Positions 11,301 to 21,050 are shown, counted from the stretch's first letter. The stretch is 24,253 bases of DNA from Lenisia limosa (GCA_001655205.1 LPNZ01006814.1:1-24253); one strand, 5' to 3'. Translations and numbers: made by a program. The notes: generated by a model not told the origin, from the letters alone.

Positions 11301-11377
11301 TGACTTTCCAGGTTGAGGAGAAAACAACCGAAGCTGCAAAACAGCCCATTCCTAAGTTGGTGTTTTTAACCGTCTAA
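5326..11377 (+). CDS. BSCL2-like: Seipin, about 14 exons, nearly complete
   Basis: Seipin is an ER membrane protein that forms rings at ER-lipid droplet contacts. Exons: 5326-5376, 5735-5838, 6011-6081, 6182-6236 (less sure), a short exon ending 6593, 6915-6982, 7206-7278, 7550-7611, 7819-7864, 9262-9322, one starting in the 9419-9480 gap and ending 9565, 9995-10034, 10358-10470, 10886-10930 and 11312-11377 (TAA). Phases agree except at the uncertain exons and the gap. Exons 1-2 give a short cytosolic start and TM1 (TSVFTFAVVYAVLVPEVHFQ). The lumenal beta-sandwich follows: GVFMINATIKD aligns with the LGMFLVTI strand, LLWRSDIVSF with the LHYRSDLLQ helix, GVADERQMLTIPIFEHF with GFAEQKQLLEVELY, and IIIYDAKIEVSARL with IEIHSKRIQLYGAYLRI. 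TM2 is LSWAVFVSSATTIQFISFVL. The tail is Ser/Pro/acidic and ends LVFLTV. About 10 residues before TM2 are lost in the gap. Start choice: first in-frame ATG before the TM1 exon; an upstream exon is not excluded. Confidence 0.85.
5545..5643. mobile_element. hAT-type MITE (family 1), nearly intact
   Basis: Left TIR GCGCTTCACTTCGGTTCG and right TIR CGAACCGAAGTGAAGTCCTA are almost perfect inverses. Flanks ATTATGCT and ATTACACT keep 6 of 8 target-duplication bases. It lies in seipin intron 1. Confidence 0.85.
5960..6010 (+). repeat. Intron-3'-end repeat, seipin exon 6011
   Basis: CGATTTTGGGCTTTTTTTG, TTTTATTAATTTTCAC and CCCCCCACCCCCAG directly abut the exon. A shortened copy lacking the CAACAGAG part. 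Confidence 0.6.
6090..6160. mobile_element. Decayed hAT-type MITE (family 1)
   Basis: Keeps GGAAAATATCGATTTTACAG, AATTCAGTCTG and AACTGAAGTGAATCCCTA; the left TIR is gone. It lies in a seipin intron just after the donor at 6082. Confidence 0.55.
6313..6383. mobile_element. hAT-type MITE (family 1b), cut by an assembly gap
   Basis: Starts TTGGGCTTCCCTACGGTCCG and runs through GACCGGTCAAATATCGATAT to TTTATCGAGAAATT, where the 6384-6575 gap begins. The CTTCCCTA end marks a second subfamily. Confidence 0.7.
7111..7171. repeat. Short tandem repeat in a seipin intron
   Basis: Two direct copies of CCCTTTGAACATACTTCC about 40 bp apart, 35 bp before the acceptor of exon 7206. Confidence 0.6.
7942..8033. 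mobile_element. hAT-type MITE (family 1) copy
   Basis: Left end TTGCTTCAGTTTGAAAAAGA, inner CCGGTAAAATACCGATAG, right end TACCGAAGTGAAGCATTA. It lies in the 1.4-kb seipin intron after exon 7819-7864. Confidence 0.75.
10285..10357 (+). repeat. Intron-3'-end repeat, seipin exon 10358
   Basis: CAACCAAGTTGATTTTGAG, then T-rich sequence, ATTCATAAATTTCCCATTAA and CTCCCCCAG at the acceptor. Confidence 0.65.
10509..10608. mobile_element. Diverged hAT-type MITE (family 1)
   Basis: Left end TAGAACTACACTTTCGGTTC, right end GAACCAAAAACGAAGCTCTA, inner TCAATCCTGGAAAAATG. It lies 38 nt after the donor of the seipin tail exon 10358-10470. Confidence 0.6.
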
Positions 11378-11454
11378 ACTAATCGCAATTGTTCGTATTC
11401 CATAGCACTTCAAATGTTACTCCTAATAATCATACATTGAAATATTTATTAGGG

Positions 11455-11535
11455 CTCCGTGCAATTAATTGAAAACCTCGTTTTACACACTTTAATTTCT
11501 AATTTTTCATTTAATTAAAACTAATTCCACAGGGC
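11455..11535. repeat. MITE-like family 3, copy 1
   Basis: AGGGCTCCGTGCAATTAATT at the left and TAATTCCACAGGGCTCTG at the right. The left end matches the inverse of 19370-19405. Confidence 0.45.
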
Positions 11536-12070
11536 TCTGATACTTATCATCACTTTCTGTCCTCCTTTTGGAAGCCTTATAATATAGATATATATACATA
11601 TAGTAGCTATATGATATACTATTAGTATATTATATGATATTGTATATTATATATTTAAGCCCCAATATAATAATCTTTTTTTATATATGAACTATAATGC
11701 CTAATGATATCGTACTCAACTCTCCTGTTCACTCTTCATCATTTCGACTAAAACTCGTCATATGATAATCAATAGATATGGGCGAAACTCATTTTGACTC
11801 AATAAAACAAAGTACCCGATCATCCTTAAAACTAATGTATATGAGCCCCAATTTACATCATCTTTCGTTGACCCAATATCTTCTTGAGACCTAATTTACC
11901 TCATCATTTAGACCCAATATACCTGCATCAGCGGTGTCAGCTGAAACTCAGGCTGCCATCCGTAATACCATGTAGGCTTTATTTATTATTATTTGAACAA
12001 GAAATCATGCATTACAAATCTCAGGAAATAAATATTACATAGGGATAGCATTAAGTAGAGGAGGGGGGGG

Positions 12071-12139
12071 CAGTGACCTGGATAAATCATGACCTCTTTT
12101 CCTTCATAGCAAATCGGTCAAGACTAATCCTGGTCACTG
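12071..12139. mobile_element. Mariner-type MITE (family 2)
   Basis: TIRs CAGTGACCTGGATAAATC and its near inverse ending TCCTGGTCACTG, 69 bp. The inner half repeats AAATCGGTCAAGACTAATCC. It is in the spacer after seipin. Confidence 0.7.
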
Positions 12140-13287
12140 CGTAATTATATATTGTAGGGGTGCAGTATCATTGTGGCTGATTAAACTACCTTCATTTTAA
12201 TCCCTTTTTTAGATTTGGTCGATACTCCAATCCTCGAATGAACCGCCTAGTTCAAATTGTAGGTGTGGGTATTTGTTGTTCTTCAACTCATGTTTTTTCC
12301 TCTCCTTTTTGGATAGTTTTATTTGAGCTTCACTTCTTAAAGACTTTAATTTAAATTAGCTTTTTTTGGGAAACCATGCACGTCGTTTTGAATAGTTTTG
12401 AAACTCTTATGTACCGATAACCGCCTCGCTTATTGTGAATAATATATCTTATTCTCACTCACAATTTCCAAGAGAACAAGCAGTATGTATTGTTTTTTGT
12501 GAACATATCTATCACCAATACCAATCCGACTGTGCTTTTTTAACGCTGTTTAGCGACAACGAAGTCTCCCGCCAGACTCTATATCATGATTTCTTCTTAT
12601 TTATTTGGAATATAATTTCCTTGACATTTTGGAGAGTAACGCTAAATAATCTAATGATCAAATGGAATGAGTGGGTGAAATGTACATACTTGATATCTTG
12701 GTAAACACATAATTGACCAATGTGTTATTGAATTAAAAGCTGATTAATTGAAGGTGCCAACCTAGAAAATCCAACGGCTATCAAAATGGACGTAAGGTGT
12801 TGTGTATCCTTATCCCTACAAGGTGTTCCCTCTTTTGAATAAACTCAAAAAAATTCCTGATCTCCTTTGCTCTCTGAAGATTGTTGAAAGATGTAATCTC
12901 GCTTTAATATTGATTTCCCCGTTTCAACCAGAGAAAGAGCAAATTTATACAATTAAAATCAGAACAAAATACAACGACTAATGTACAACAACAATAAAAT
13001 CGAAAATCAACTATTTTTTCTTGAGCAGCGCGCTTCTGCTGTTTGCTTTGCGGCGCCTTGCCTATTGAGGGTTATTTGTTACTTGTGTGTGTGTGGGGGG
13101 AGGGGGGGGGAGGTGATGGAAGAAGTTAAAAAAAACCCAAAATCAACTCATCGGCTTGAAAAAAAGGGAGGAACAGGGCAAAGAGGGTAGAAAATAAATG
13201 GGAGAATCGAAATTTCGACGAAACAATAATCAATTTATCAATCTCAAAAAAATCAATGAAATGATGTTGAAATGTAATATAAAGTTT

Positions 13288-16200
13288 TTACAGTTCAATC
13301 AAACATAAAAGTAGTTTACCCCCACAAACCACAGTAGTTAAATTGCTGCCATTGGAAGCCGAAGAAACAGAGCTTCGAACTGCAGCTGACAGTTTATTTT
13401 TTGGAGGAATAAGAGGGGACTTGGTTGTAGAGATAACAGAAAGTGGGAAGAGGGAAGACGGCTGATCTCCCGCCGGAGAGAGAAATAGCTTGACTGAGGG
13501 CTGTTTTAGTGATGGACGGACTGAGGGAGTTTTGAGAGCGGTTACTTGTTGGGGAGGGTCTACAGTGGATTTTGCAAGTTCCGAGGTAGACTGCGCGGTA
13601 TTCGGGGGAGTGGAATGGGATTCAGAGGAAGCTGGGGAGCTCTGTTGCAATTTAGCAGCAGGTTTTCTAGGGGCTCGCTTCTTCAGTTCCTTGGTTTTTT
13701 GGGTACAACAAGAAGACTCAGTTTTGATACTGCCGGTTTCAGCCTTGTCTGATTTGGCTTTCCTTCCGCGCCTCTTAGTAGCTTCGGGAGGTGAGGTGGA
13801 AGAAGTAGAGGGAATAGAAGAGGTGGAAGAAGAAGTGGACGGGGAGGGGGTGGACACAGCGGGGACGGAGGGGGTGGACACAGCGGGGACGGAGGGGGAT
13901 GGAACAGGAGNNNNNNNNNNNNNNNNNNNNNNNNNNNNNNNNNNNNNNNNNNNNNNNNNNNNNNNNNNNNNNNNNATGGAACAGGAGAAGGGGTGGAAGC
14001 GGGAATTTCAGGGGATGATGACGTTACGGGATCTGACGACTTGGTAGGTGTGGGGCTTGTGTTGGAAGGCGTCTCAATACTTACTCCAACTTTGGCTGGA
14101 GTTTTAACCCGTTTTTTCCTTGGTTTCTTGACTTGTTTGACGGGAGGTGAGGGTTCAGGAGATAGATTGAACTGCATGGATTTGGTTTTGGATTTCGGTA
14201 TAGACTTGATTTTGGATGGGATTTTGGAAGAGTTGGTGGATGGAGATGGGGTATCGCGGATTTGTCCCAATTTGAAAGGATCAGATGAATCAGAATTTGA
14301 AGCTTCCGATGACGTGGCTTCAATATTCTGGTTTGTGACAGAATTGACAGATTCAGGAGACCCAATAGAGGGTGAAGAAAGATTTGGGCTCATATTAGAA
14401 TTAACCAAATCAATAACGGCACTGATGTGGCTTCTCCACAACTCCAGCGCATCTTCTTTCTCTTCATCAAGATCATCCGTGGGCACAATGTCTTTCAGTG
14501 CCGCAAACAAGGTGTAGATCTGCGTGACGCAAAAGACTATTTTTGGTTCGGCCATTCCTGAAAGGCGTAGATGATGGGCAATTGCAACGCGCAACTTTCC
14601 TGATATGGTAAGATATTATGCAATAAAAAAAAAGGGGGGGGGGAGGGAAAAAACGGAATAAACAAACACGTTTGACCAACCTAAGCAAGTCAAAACAGAG
14701 CTTCCGCGAACACACATGTTATTTCCACATGTCTCTAACGGGACCAAAGTGAGCGTTTGTTCGTATTCCAGTTCAGGGTTGAACTGCATTGAGTCATCAA
14801 CTTTACCCATGCCATCGAAGGGAATTTGAAGGACTTCTTCAGGGAACAACTGAGCAGCCAAGGCATAGGCTCTACTACTGACGGGGGTTGCCACTTCATT
14901 TGGTGGAAGTAGGGGAGGCGAGAAACCCTCAGACAAGATATGGTTACAGGCCAAGATATCCGACTTGAGGAGAGGGCTATTTGGGAGGGATCGAAATGTA
15001 CTAAGGAAGTTGATTCGATTTGGAGAGGCAGCGTATCGCTCAGTCAACATGGCCTAGAATTGTGAGTTATTATTTTTGTAATTATTGATAGATTTTTCAA
15101 GCAAATATTTGTAATTTAAAATTATAGTATCTGAAACTACATTGTTGTGTTGCAATGTTATCTACTCTATGATCATTTTTGTAGGACGATATCAATATCT
15201 GGGAATGTGGTATTAAGAGGAAGACAAGGAAAGTCAATTCAAAGGAACATAAACACCCACAATTTTGCAAAAGGTTTCTTTTTTGAGAGTTTTCGTTTGC
15301 GTGTACTTTGGCAAAAGACGCATAGGCTGGCCTACAATATGACCATGAATCAACAGTAGCAACAACACTAAAAAAAACAAGAAAAAAACATTACTGGTTC
15401 ATTCAAAACAACTCAAAGAAGAATTCAGCCATTCAACAAAATCAAACTATATGAACTAAAAACAAAACAAATACACGCACCCACCGCTGGCGCCATAATC
15501 ACTGTGGCGCCGTGCGCGATCAACGTGGAATATCGTCACATCAGAAACCGGACCGGCGCTTTCGTCGCAGTAAGGCGCCACGATGACGCCAACAAACGGC
15601 GCATTGCAGCCTTGGAACTGCTCCTGATAGAGAACCTGGGGGTTGGAGAGTTAAATTTGAAAATAACCTGGAGGCAGCGGGAGTGAAGCGAAGGATATTT
15701 CGATGAAGAATATTGGTCAAGATACTAATCACGACCGAATAATGGGGTAGGGGAGTTTAATTGGAAAATATGGGAAACTAAACAAAACGCAGAGCGTAAT
15801 GGATGATAAGCTTTACAATAGAAATGCTCTTGAAAGTACTGAAATAGCCCACACACCTGATTTTCAATATCGATTTTCGAAGGCAGGGGGGTGAAGAAGG
15901 GGTGACTGTGGTACCTGGTGAAGTTATACAGCAACTGAAGACTTTTTCTTGATATTCTGGCTGAATTGCTTTAAGAAGTCAACAAATATTCGATCGCTAT
16001 CAGAGTGTTGAAAAGCCTACCTGTCACACACCTACTGAAAAACAAAAGCAAGACAGAAGTAGATCCATGTGATCCACATCTTATTATAAACAGTTGACAG
16101 CATCTGCACACCCATATACCATCCAACTGCTGACAGCTTTTTTTCGGATATTGCTTCGATTTGGGCCTGAGAGATATTAGATTTACAAATTTCCAAAGGG

Positions 16201-17516
16201 GAGTGCCGGGGGATGATAAAGTAAGAAGCGTGATGGTGTGGTTGTCAAGAATTTATCGAAAATTCAGTCTTTTTTTGGAACCGTGAAGCTTAATCAATTA
16301 TATCCCCCCTCCCCTCCACCCATAAATGGTATCACCCAAGGCTTCACTTAGGTTATCGAAAACTATCGATATTTTTCAGGGGTTTTTCGAATCGAAGTGA
16401 AGCCCTAATCACTATGCATATTTGCGCCCCCCCCCCTCTCACGGCAGNNNNNNNNNNNNNNNNNNNNNNNNNNNNNNNNNNNNNNNNNNNNNNNNNNNNN
16501 NNNNNNNNCCCCTGTCGAGAGCGACAGGCACGGGAAGGCCTCCACTATCGTCAGCTCTGGCAAGGTCAAATTAATGCTATTGGCATAACAGAATGTGGTA
16601 ATTATTTTTATGGTTTCAATTTATGTTTTTTGTTCCTTCAAATTCCATCATTAGATAACACTTTTAACTTGTGCTATGAAATATTCAACAACCACCCTCT
16701 TTCGTATCCAATTGACCCGCCACACACCCCAAATACATGTCTTTTGATCTCCCCCCCCCCCCAGTCTTCCACCCATCCTTGATGACCAAATCCACCCATG
16801 CATTGCCCTCACCCTTAGTACTGGCGTCCCAGTGGCCGGCAAGAAGGCCAATAATCTCAGTTTCCATCAAATGCGAATGTGCGTCGGCAACAACTGCGGC
16901 GTCACCTGCGGAGGGGGGGGGGTGAAATTGGAAAACTTATGAAACAAAAAAGTCCACAACTCTGTTGGCTGGGAGTGATGGTATACTTGAGTACATGAGG
17001 GTAGTCATCCAAGATATGATAGATAACATACAGAGACCGGGATAAGGCTTGACCAATTTGCTCTGTAATTTCCCAAGGAAAATAGGTCAAGACTTATCAG
17101 GTCACTGTAAAGAAATACATATGATATGATATATAAATAGTATATGATACACAATATTGCAGTTATATTGGATGACCGCCCTGAGGCGTGGGGTTTGGAG
17201 AGGGTATAGTTGGTGTGTAGAGAGATGTGATATTGGTTGGGTGAAATCTAGGATGGCAATACTGGAAAGAAACCAGTCAAACAGATTTGGTCACTTGCCA
17301 TCAGTTCAAGCGACAGAGGAGATTGACGTGATGTTATTCAAATGAAGTAAAAAACAAAGGACTTGTATATCCCTCTCCCCCACAAAAAGAGAGCATCCTC
17401 TACCCAAAGAAAGAAACAAAGAGAGCCCCCTCACATGAATAGTTTACCACAAACGGGGGGTCATTTTCATAGTCCCTTACTAGGGCCATGTCATAGTCTC
17501 CGAGACCGCTGTCGTC
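13288..17516 (-). CDS. MYSM1-like: JAMM/MPN metalloprotease half of a MYSM1-like histone H2A deubiquitinase
   Basis: Exons on the minus strand: 17516-17455 (acidic, ends near DYENDPPF), 16905-16813, 16556 to the gap at 16509, 15914-15857, 15635-15485, 15331-15261, 15053-14681 and 14599-13288 (stop). Exon 16905 gives VVADAHSHLMETEIIGLLAG, the first MPN strand and helix (MYSM1: MDLHAHVSMAEVIGLLGG); 16556 gives LTIVEAFPCLSLSTG. Exon 15914 gives YHSHPFFTPLPSKIDIENQ, a complete JAMM motif HxHx7Sx2D, so zinc-dependent isopeptidase activity is likely. Exon 15635 gives the next MPN strand, NAPFVGVIVAPY. Phases from 15914 to the stop all agree (2>0>1>0>1). After the domain comes about 450 residues: a helical part (IYTLFAALKDIVPTDD) and a Ser/Pro/Thr tail with basic patches (KRRGRKAKSDK). 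The tail crosses a gap that breaks the frame; see findings. MPND is the alternative relative. The gene probably continues upstream into the SANT exons. Confidence 0.75.
15636..15780 (-). repeat. Intron-3'-end repeat, MYSM1-like exon 15635
   Basis: On the minus strand: GTTTCCCATATTTTCCAATT, CATTATTCGGTCGTGATTAG, ATATTCTTCATCGAAATATC, then CCAACCCCCAG at the exon. The middle blocks match the copy at 17517. Confidence 0.7.
15857..15914 (-). CDS. JAMM catalytic exon (HSHP...S..D)
   Basis: A 58-nt exon carrying the whole zinc site of the MPN+ domain. It begins with one base that completes a Trp codon (family GWYHSHP), then reads YHSHPFFTPLPSKIDIENQ. The two His and the Asp ligands and the Ser of HxHx7Sx2D are all present, so this is a catalytic (MPN+) and not a structural (MPN-) domain. 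Acceptor TTCACCAG, donor GTGTGT. Confidence 0.85.
16239..16291. mobile_element. Truncated hAT-type MITE (family 1)
   Basis: Right half only: CAAGAATTTATCGAAAATTC, AGTCTTTTTTTGGAACCG and TGAAGCTTA. It lies in a MYSM1-like intron, 47 bp from the next copy. Confidence 0.6.
16338..16407. mobile_element. Short hAT-type MITE (family 1)
   Basis: Left end AAGGCTTCACTTAGG, right end ATCGAAGTGAAGCCCTA, with a shortened centre (AACTATCGATATTTTTCAGG). Flanks both contain ATCAC. Confidence 0.75.
16906..16985 (-). repeat. Intron-3'-end repeat, MYSM1-like exon 16905
   Basis: On the minus strand: CCAGCCAACAGAGTTGTGG, TTTTTTGTTTCATAAG, TTTTCCAATTTCACC, C-run, CTCCGCAG, then the MPN exon. Confidence 0.8.
17031..17107. 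mobile_element. Mariner-type MITE (family 2)
   Basis: TIRs CAGAGACCGGGATAAGG and TTATCAGGTCACTG, 77 bp, with flanking TA. Inside are two inverse copies of CTTGACC. Confidence 0.7.
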
Positions 17517-17732
17517 CTGGGGAGGGGGAGTAAAACGAAGGAAATTTTGATGAAGAATATTAGCGTAAAGATATTAATCACGAACCGAATAATCTGAAAC
17601 TCTAAAACAAAAAAAAACAAAAAAAACAAGCAATAACAAACACGAGCAACAAACGCTAAAACTAGACAAAAGCCAGATGTAAAATTGGAAAATATATGAA
17701 ACAAAAAAAAAGTCCCAAATCAACTCTGTTGG
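17517..17732 (-). repeat. Intron-3'-end repeat, MYSM1-like exon 17516 (longest copy)
   Basis: On the minus strand: CCAACAGAGTTGATTTGGG, TTTTGTTTCATATATTTTCC, AATTTTAC, an extra block, GATTATTCGGTTCGTGATT, ATATTCTTCATCAAAATTTC, CTCCCCCTCCCCAG. Its upstream side runs into the 17733-17850 gap. Confidence 0.8.
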
Positions 17733-18160
17733 NNNNNNNNNNNNNNNNNNNNNNNNNNNNNNNNNNNNNNNNNNNNNNNNNNNNNNNNNNNNNNNNNNNN
17801 NNNNNNNNNNNNNNNNNNNNNNNNNNNNNNNNNNNNNNNNNNNNNNNNNNCAAGCCAACAACACTATGAAGAGAAGCACTGTTGTGTATAATAGATATTA
17901 TATTTACCTACATTTTTCCAGTTGTATTTCTTCTCCTTGATTCTATTCGACCTTTTAGGCTGCTAAACAGTTACACAATGAATGAGGGTCAATTTCGAGA
18001 ATAAAACAAAAACAAAATGAGCTAATTCGATTAAATTAGGGCTCTTAAAAAAACTCCCATATTTTTTGTGGTGAACAAGTAAGTTGTTTATTTTAATGTG
18101 TTCCGAAAATAAATTGTCTTTATTCATTGTTCCTTTTGTTTTATTATAATGATTTAAAGA

Positions 18161-19038
18161 ATGTCAGACAACGATTATTTCGATGAACATGAGGTTTTCA
18201 GTGTGAAGAGAGGAAGCGAGAAAGTTGACTGTATAAACTCCCAGCTCTAGGGTATTTCTTTTCTCGATTAGTTTATTGTTGTGGAGCAGGAGCTCGATGA
18301 ATTTAAAGCAATGAAAGAAAACAAGAAGAACTTTCGACTTTTCATGTTCCTTGTGCAAGATGGATTCCCAATACAGCTTCGTATGTTTGGATTGTTCACT
18401 TTTTCTTTCACTCCATTGTTCATCATTGATCACTCTACTAGGATCAATCAACACATGAAGAATAAAGCCCACAGTGGGACAGCCCGCGGCCTATGCGTGA
18501 GCACCAGCAGCTGCGTGAGGATGATCAGGGGAAATGGAAGACCCAGATCAGAAAAAGACCACAGGGCTTTGCTTTCGCACCAATTGTTGGAGTGTTTAAC
18601 GGTATGTTTTCGTGTAGTTATACACATATTACATATTATGATGTAGATCCTGATATTATGTGGGTATACTTCTTGTAGTTTATATTCCGGCTGGCAAGAA
18701 GATTGCTATTCTTAAACATGGAGAGGTTTGTCAGGCATTTTTTAATGCTTCCTTTTGTCTTTTTATTGCAGCTCTTTCAAAAGATAATGCATTAAAGTCT
18801 CCTCCCGATTTAACTACTCTCGTTCATTTGCAAGGAAAACGAGGTCAAAGTCATACCTATACGCGCAACTGCACTTGACACATCGAATCAACCACTTGAC
18901 TGCCGTCAAGAAGGGCGGTGTGAAGGCACTCACCAAGAGCAAGGCTCTTAAAGTCAAGCGTCAAGCCAAGCGAGCAGCTGACCATGAGGCCAAGAAGCCA
19001 GCAAAAAAGCAAAAGAAGCCTGATTGTACGTTTGGATA
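18161..19038 (+). CDS. Unidentified plus-strand gene, nested opposite the MYSM1-like gene
   Basis: Coding-like segments: 18161-18193 (MSDNDYFDEHE), 18287-18380 (ELDEFKAMKENKKNFRLFMF... FPIQL), one ending 18601 (REDDQGKWKTQIRKRPQGFA... IVGVFN), 18679-18725 (VYIPAGKKIAILKHGE) and a strongly basic stretch about 18803-19038 (HLTAVKKGGVKALTKSKALK, then KRAADHEAKKPAKKQKK). Introns are about 50-100 nt. Donors GTATGT (twice) and GTTTGT look normal. Phase does not join cleanly between the second and third segments, and the exon after 18725 in phase 0 stops after LFQKIMH. So either an exon edge is misread, the assembly has an indel, or the basic stretch is a second gene. The Lys-rich end suggests nuclear or RNA binding, but I did not recognise the family. 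Confidence 0.4.
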
Positions 19039-19344
19039 GCCCGATTCGATTTTTTTTTTATTCCAGTTTGATGATAACTATTGTCCCATTTAGTTCGCAA
19101 TTCAATAATAGGTGCTGGCATTGGTTTTTTTTTGATGTAATTGATATTTGGTGAGTTTTATAAGTGATTTAATTGTTTTTGGAACGGCGATATTTTGTAG
19201 CTTTGACAGGGAACTGGGGAAACAATGATTGACATTAACCAATAAAATCCTGAAGGAAAATAGGGGGGTTCACAAAACCTTTTCCGAATGAATGACACCA
19301 TTTAGGACCGTGAGCGTATGCAAAATATAGTTGATTGTGTTGAA

Positions 19345-19406
19345 AGCTTGGTATTTAATAATTAAATAATGTGCAATTATTTTCAATTAATTGCAAGGTG
19401 CCCTAG
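19345..19406. repeat. MITE-like family 3, copy 2
   Basis: Reverse-oriented relative of 11455-11535: TTTTCAATTAATTGCA then AGGTGCCCTA. It lies in the spacer left of the 19964 exon. Confidence 0.4.
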
Positions 19407-19812
19407 ATAAAATAAAGAAATCGAATCACAGAAGGGGAGAAAGGCAAAAAAATTGGAAGGATGTTAAAGGGGGTAATTCAAGGATTCTGAAATTGCTAAA
19501 ATCCACTCAAGATTATAAAGCCATATTAATGAAGAAAGGTCAAAGAATGTAAAACCAAAAAGAGCCTCAGGCGGATCCCTATTCCTAAACAGCCATTATG
19601 TAGAATGTGGAAATAGGAAATTAACATATTCCATAACGCCAATCTAATCTTCATGTGATGAGGAAATTATGCTTGTCACCCACGGAAGAAAACTCGCTTT
19701 CAACAACCTCAGTATCGGATGCGACGGACGATTGCGACGCCTGTCTGGGAGCTAGAACGTGACAAAAACAAAGCATTAAAACCAAGAACATTGACAAATG
19801 AAGCAATACAAT

Positions 19813-19872
19813 TAGGCTTCCTTACGATCCCAAAAATGACTGCATTTCTCAATAAATCCTCGGGAAGCCCAA
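19813..19872. mobile_element. Short hAT-type MITE (family 1b)
   Basis: TAGGCTTCCTTACGATCC at the left and CCTCGGGAAGCCCAA at the right. Flanks AATACAAT and AAGACAAT match at 7 of 8 positions. Confidence 0.65.
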
Positions 19873-19899
19873 AAGACAATATCACCCCGGCGCGGAGTG

Positions 19900-19988
19900 T
19901 TTGGTATATCTGTCTTGTATCCCAATGCTATCCCTTATCTGTCTTGTCTCCCAATGTTATCCCTTATCTATCTTGTATCCCAATGTTT
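19900..19988. repeat. Minisatellite, about 30-bp unit x 3
   Basis: Three imperfect units built on TCTTGTATCCCAATG followed by TATCCCTTATC, with small changes per unit. Confidence 0.75.
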
Positions 19989-20103
19989 ATTTGAAGCATC
20001 TCAATCCCACGTTTCTTTTGGACTTGTGGAGGATCCGGCGCTGTGGCTTGATTGGAGTTAGATTGTGCCATTTTCTCTGCTGCTTCAGTGGTGGATTTGG
20101 TAA
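19964..20103 (-). CDS. Candidate minus-strand exon, Gln/Ser/Ala-rich
   Basis: After a good acceptor (ATTTCTCACCTCTCAG) a phase-1 frame of 46 codons reads KSTTEAAEKMAQSNSNQATA, then PDPPQVQKKRGIEMLQ, and stops inside a minisatellite. Composition is protein-like. It could be an internal exon of the MYSM1-like gene between SANT and MPN (with a donor at CAA|GTCCAA), or the last exon of a small separate gene. Confidence 0.35.
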
Positions 20104-20264
20104 CTGAGAGGTGAGAAATATCAAATTTACAAAAATCAAAGACAATAACACGGAGTCCATTGTATGACTCACAGAAGCATCTACTTTGACATCACAAATG
20201 ATATTTCATTTGCCAAGTTTCCACAGAGCTGAAAATAGTTGTGTCTAATCAATAACCACTACAC

Positions 20265-20341
20265 CACAAACTATCAGAAATCTCTTTTGCTGTGAGCACC
20301 AACTTGTGACCGCCTGCAGTATATCCTGGCTGTTTTGACAT
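20265..20341 (-). CDS. Candidate minus-strand exon, possible gene start
   Basis: ATG at 20341 opens MSKQPGYTAGGHKLVLTAKE and continues ISDSL to a possible donor GTGTAG. The ATG also follows CTGAAAG, so this may be an internal exon. The reading looks coding but was not recognised and does not join in phase to the exon at 20103. Confidence 0.3.
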
Positions 20342-20552
20342 CTTTCAGAGTTAAAAAAGGAATCTTTCCATGGTATTTTGAGAATTGAACGAAAGCAGTA
20401 ACACATGAACCAAGTACAAAATCGTAATGTTCGAAAATATATCAAATAAAACAACCAAAAAACGAGAACATATATGAGTCGTGTTGAATCCATACAACAT
20501 CAATTCATATACTACATATATATTATATATACATATATATATGCATATCATA

Positions 20553-20882
20553 CAAGTGACCGGGGTAAGGGTCAACGTCATATATATACCTATATATAAT
20601 TATATGCGCTATTTGGGGGTATGTATGATATGTCAGGCCATAATTCAAAATGAATTTTTAATGCATATTAATGGGGGTATGGCCTTTTGTCAAGGAGGGT
20701 ACAGAAAACTATTTTTAAGTATGCTTGATAAAAGAAGATTTAGCCACTATTTTGAGTTTTGTTTAAAAAGACAGAGTCGTTCACCAAAAATTAAGACATG
20801 ATCCTGACGTTGACCCTAAGTCTTGACCAATTTTCCTCGGGAAATCACATAGCAAATCGATCAAGACTTATCCCAGTCACTG
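20553..20882. mobile_element. Longer mariner-type element (family 2), about 330 bp
   Basis: Starts CAAGTGACCGGGGTAAGG and ends ACTTATCCCAGTCACTG. A second inverted pair lies inside: GGGTCAACGTCA near 20569 and TGACGTTGACCC near 20805. The 20-bp-plus ends and larger interior make this a possible less-deleted relative of the 70-bp copies. No transposase ORF is present. Confidence 0.55.
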
Positions 20883-21050
20883 TATTTTATATCTAACAAT
20901 GATAAATAAAAAATATGTTTGTATCTGGCCGAAGNNNNNNNNNNNNNNNNNNNNNNNNNNNNNNNNNNNNNNNNNNNNNNNNNNNNNNNNNNNNNNNNNN
21001 NNNNNNNNNNNNNNNNNNNNNNNNGTACATGTCTCTCAGAATAAAATTAC

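Larger units (their letters stand above)
11378..13287. other. Gene-poor spacer between convergent seipin and MYSM1-like genes
   Basis: Contains an ATAT-rich block (11578-11665), one family-3 and one mariner-type MITE, and low-complexity runs. Two exon-like fragments were seen on the plus strand: 11934-11973 (SAETQAAIRNTM then stop) and about 12754-12791 (ANLENPTAIKMD before GTAAGG). Neither could be joined to a gene. 13030-13165 has G/C runs and a piece resembling the intron repeat. Confidence 0.4.
19039..19963. other. Spacer or large intron, 19.0-20.0 kb
   Basis: AT-rich; holds a family-3 repeat (19345-19406), a short hAT MITE (19813-19872) and part of a minisatellite (19900-19988). A plus-strand frame near 19719 (MRRTIATPVWELERDKN) is not supported by splice sites. 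No firm gene. Confidence 0.4.

Noticed and set aside
12435-12704. 89-aa plus-strand ORF in the spacer
   Set aside because: Codon content is AT-driven and hydrophobic by composition, with no splice partners or motif.
13490-14047. Long plus-strand ORFs (Gly/Glu/Val-rich) at 13.5-14.5 kb
   Set aside because: They are antisense shadows of the Ser/Pro/Thr-rich tail of the minus-strand MYSM1-like gene, whose frame joins conserved exons.
15504-15686. Plus-strand ORF with ATG at 15504
   Set aside because: Opposite strand of the MPN exon 15635-15485, which has family conservation and matching phases.
17157-17345. Candidate extra MYSM1-like exon (ILDFTQPISHL... on minus)
   Set aside because: Open frame after an acceptor, but it does not fit the short link expected between DPPF and the MPN start, and no donor of the right phase was found.
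18164-18472. 102-aa minus-strand ORF
   Set aside because: Lower protein-likeness than the plus-strand exons over the same bases, and no acceptor at its edges.
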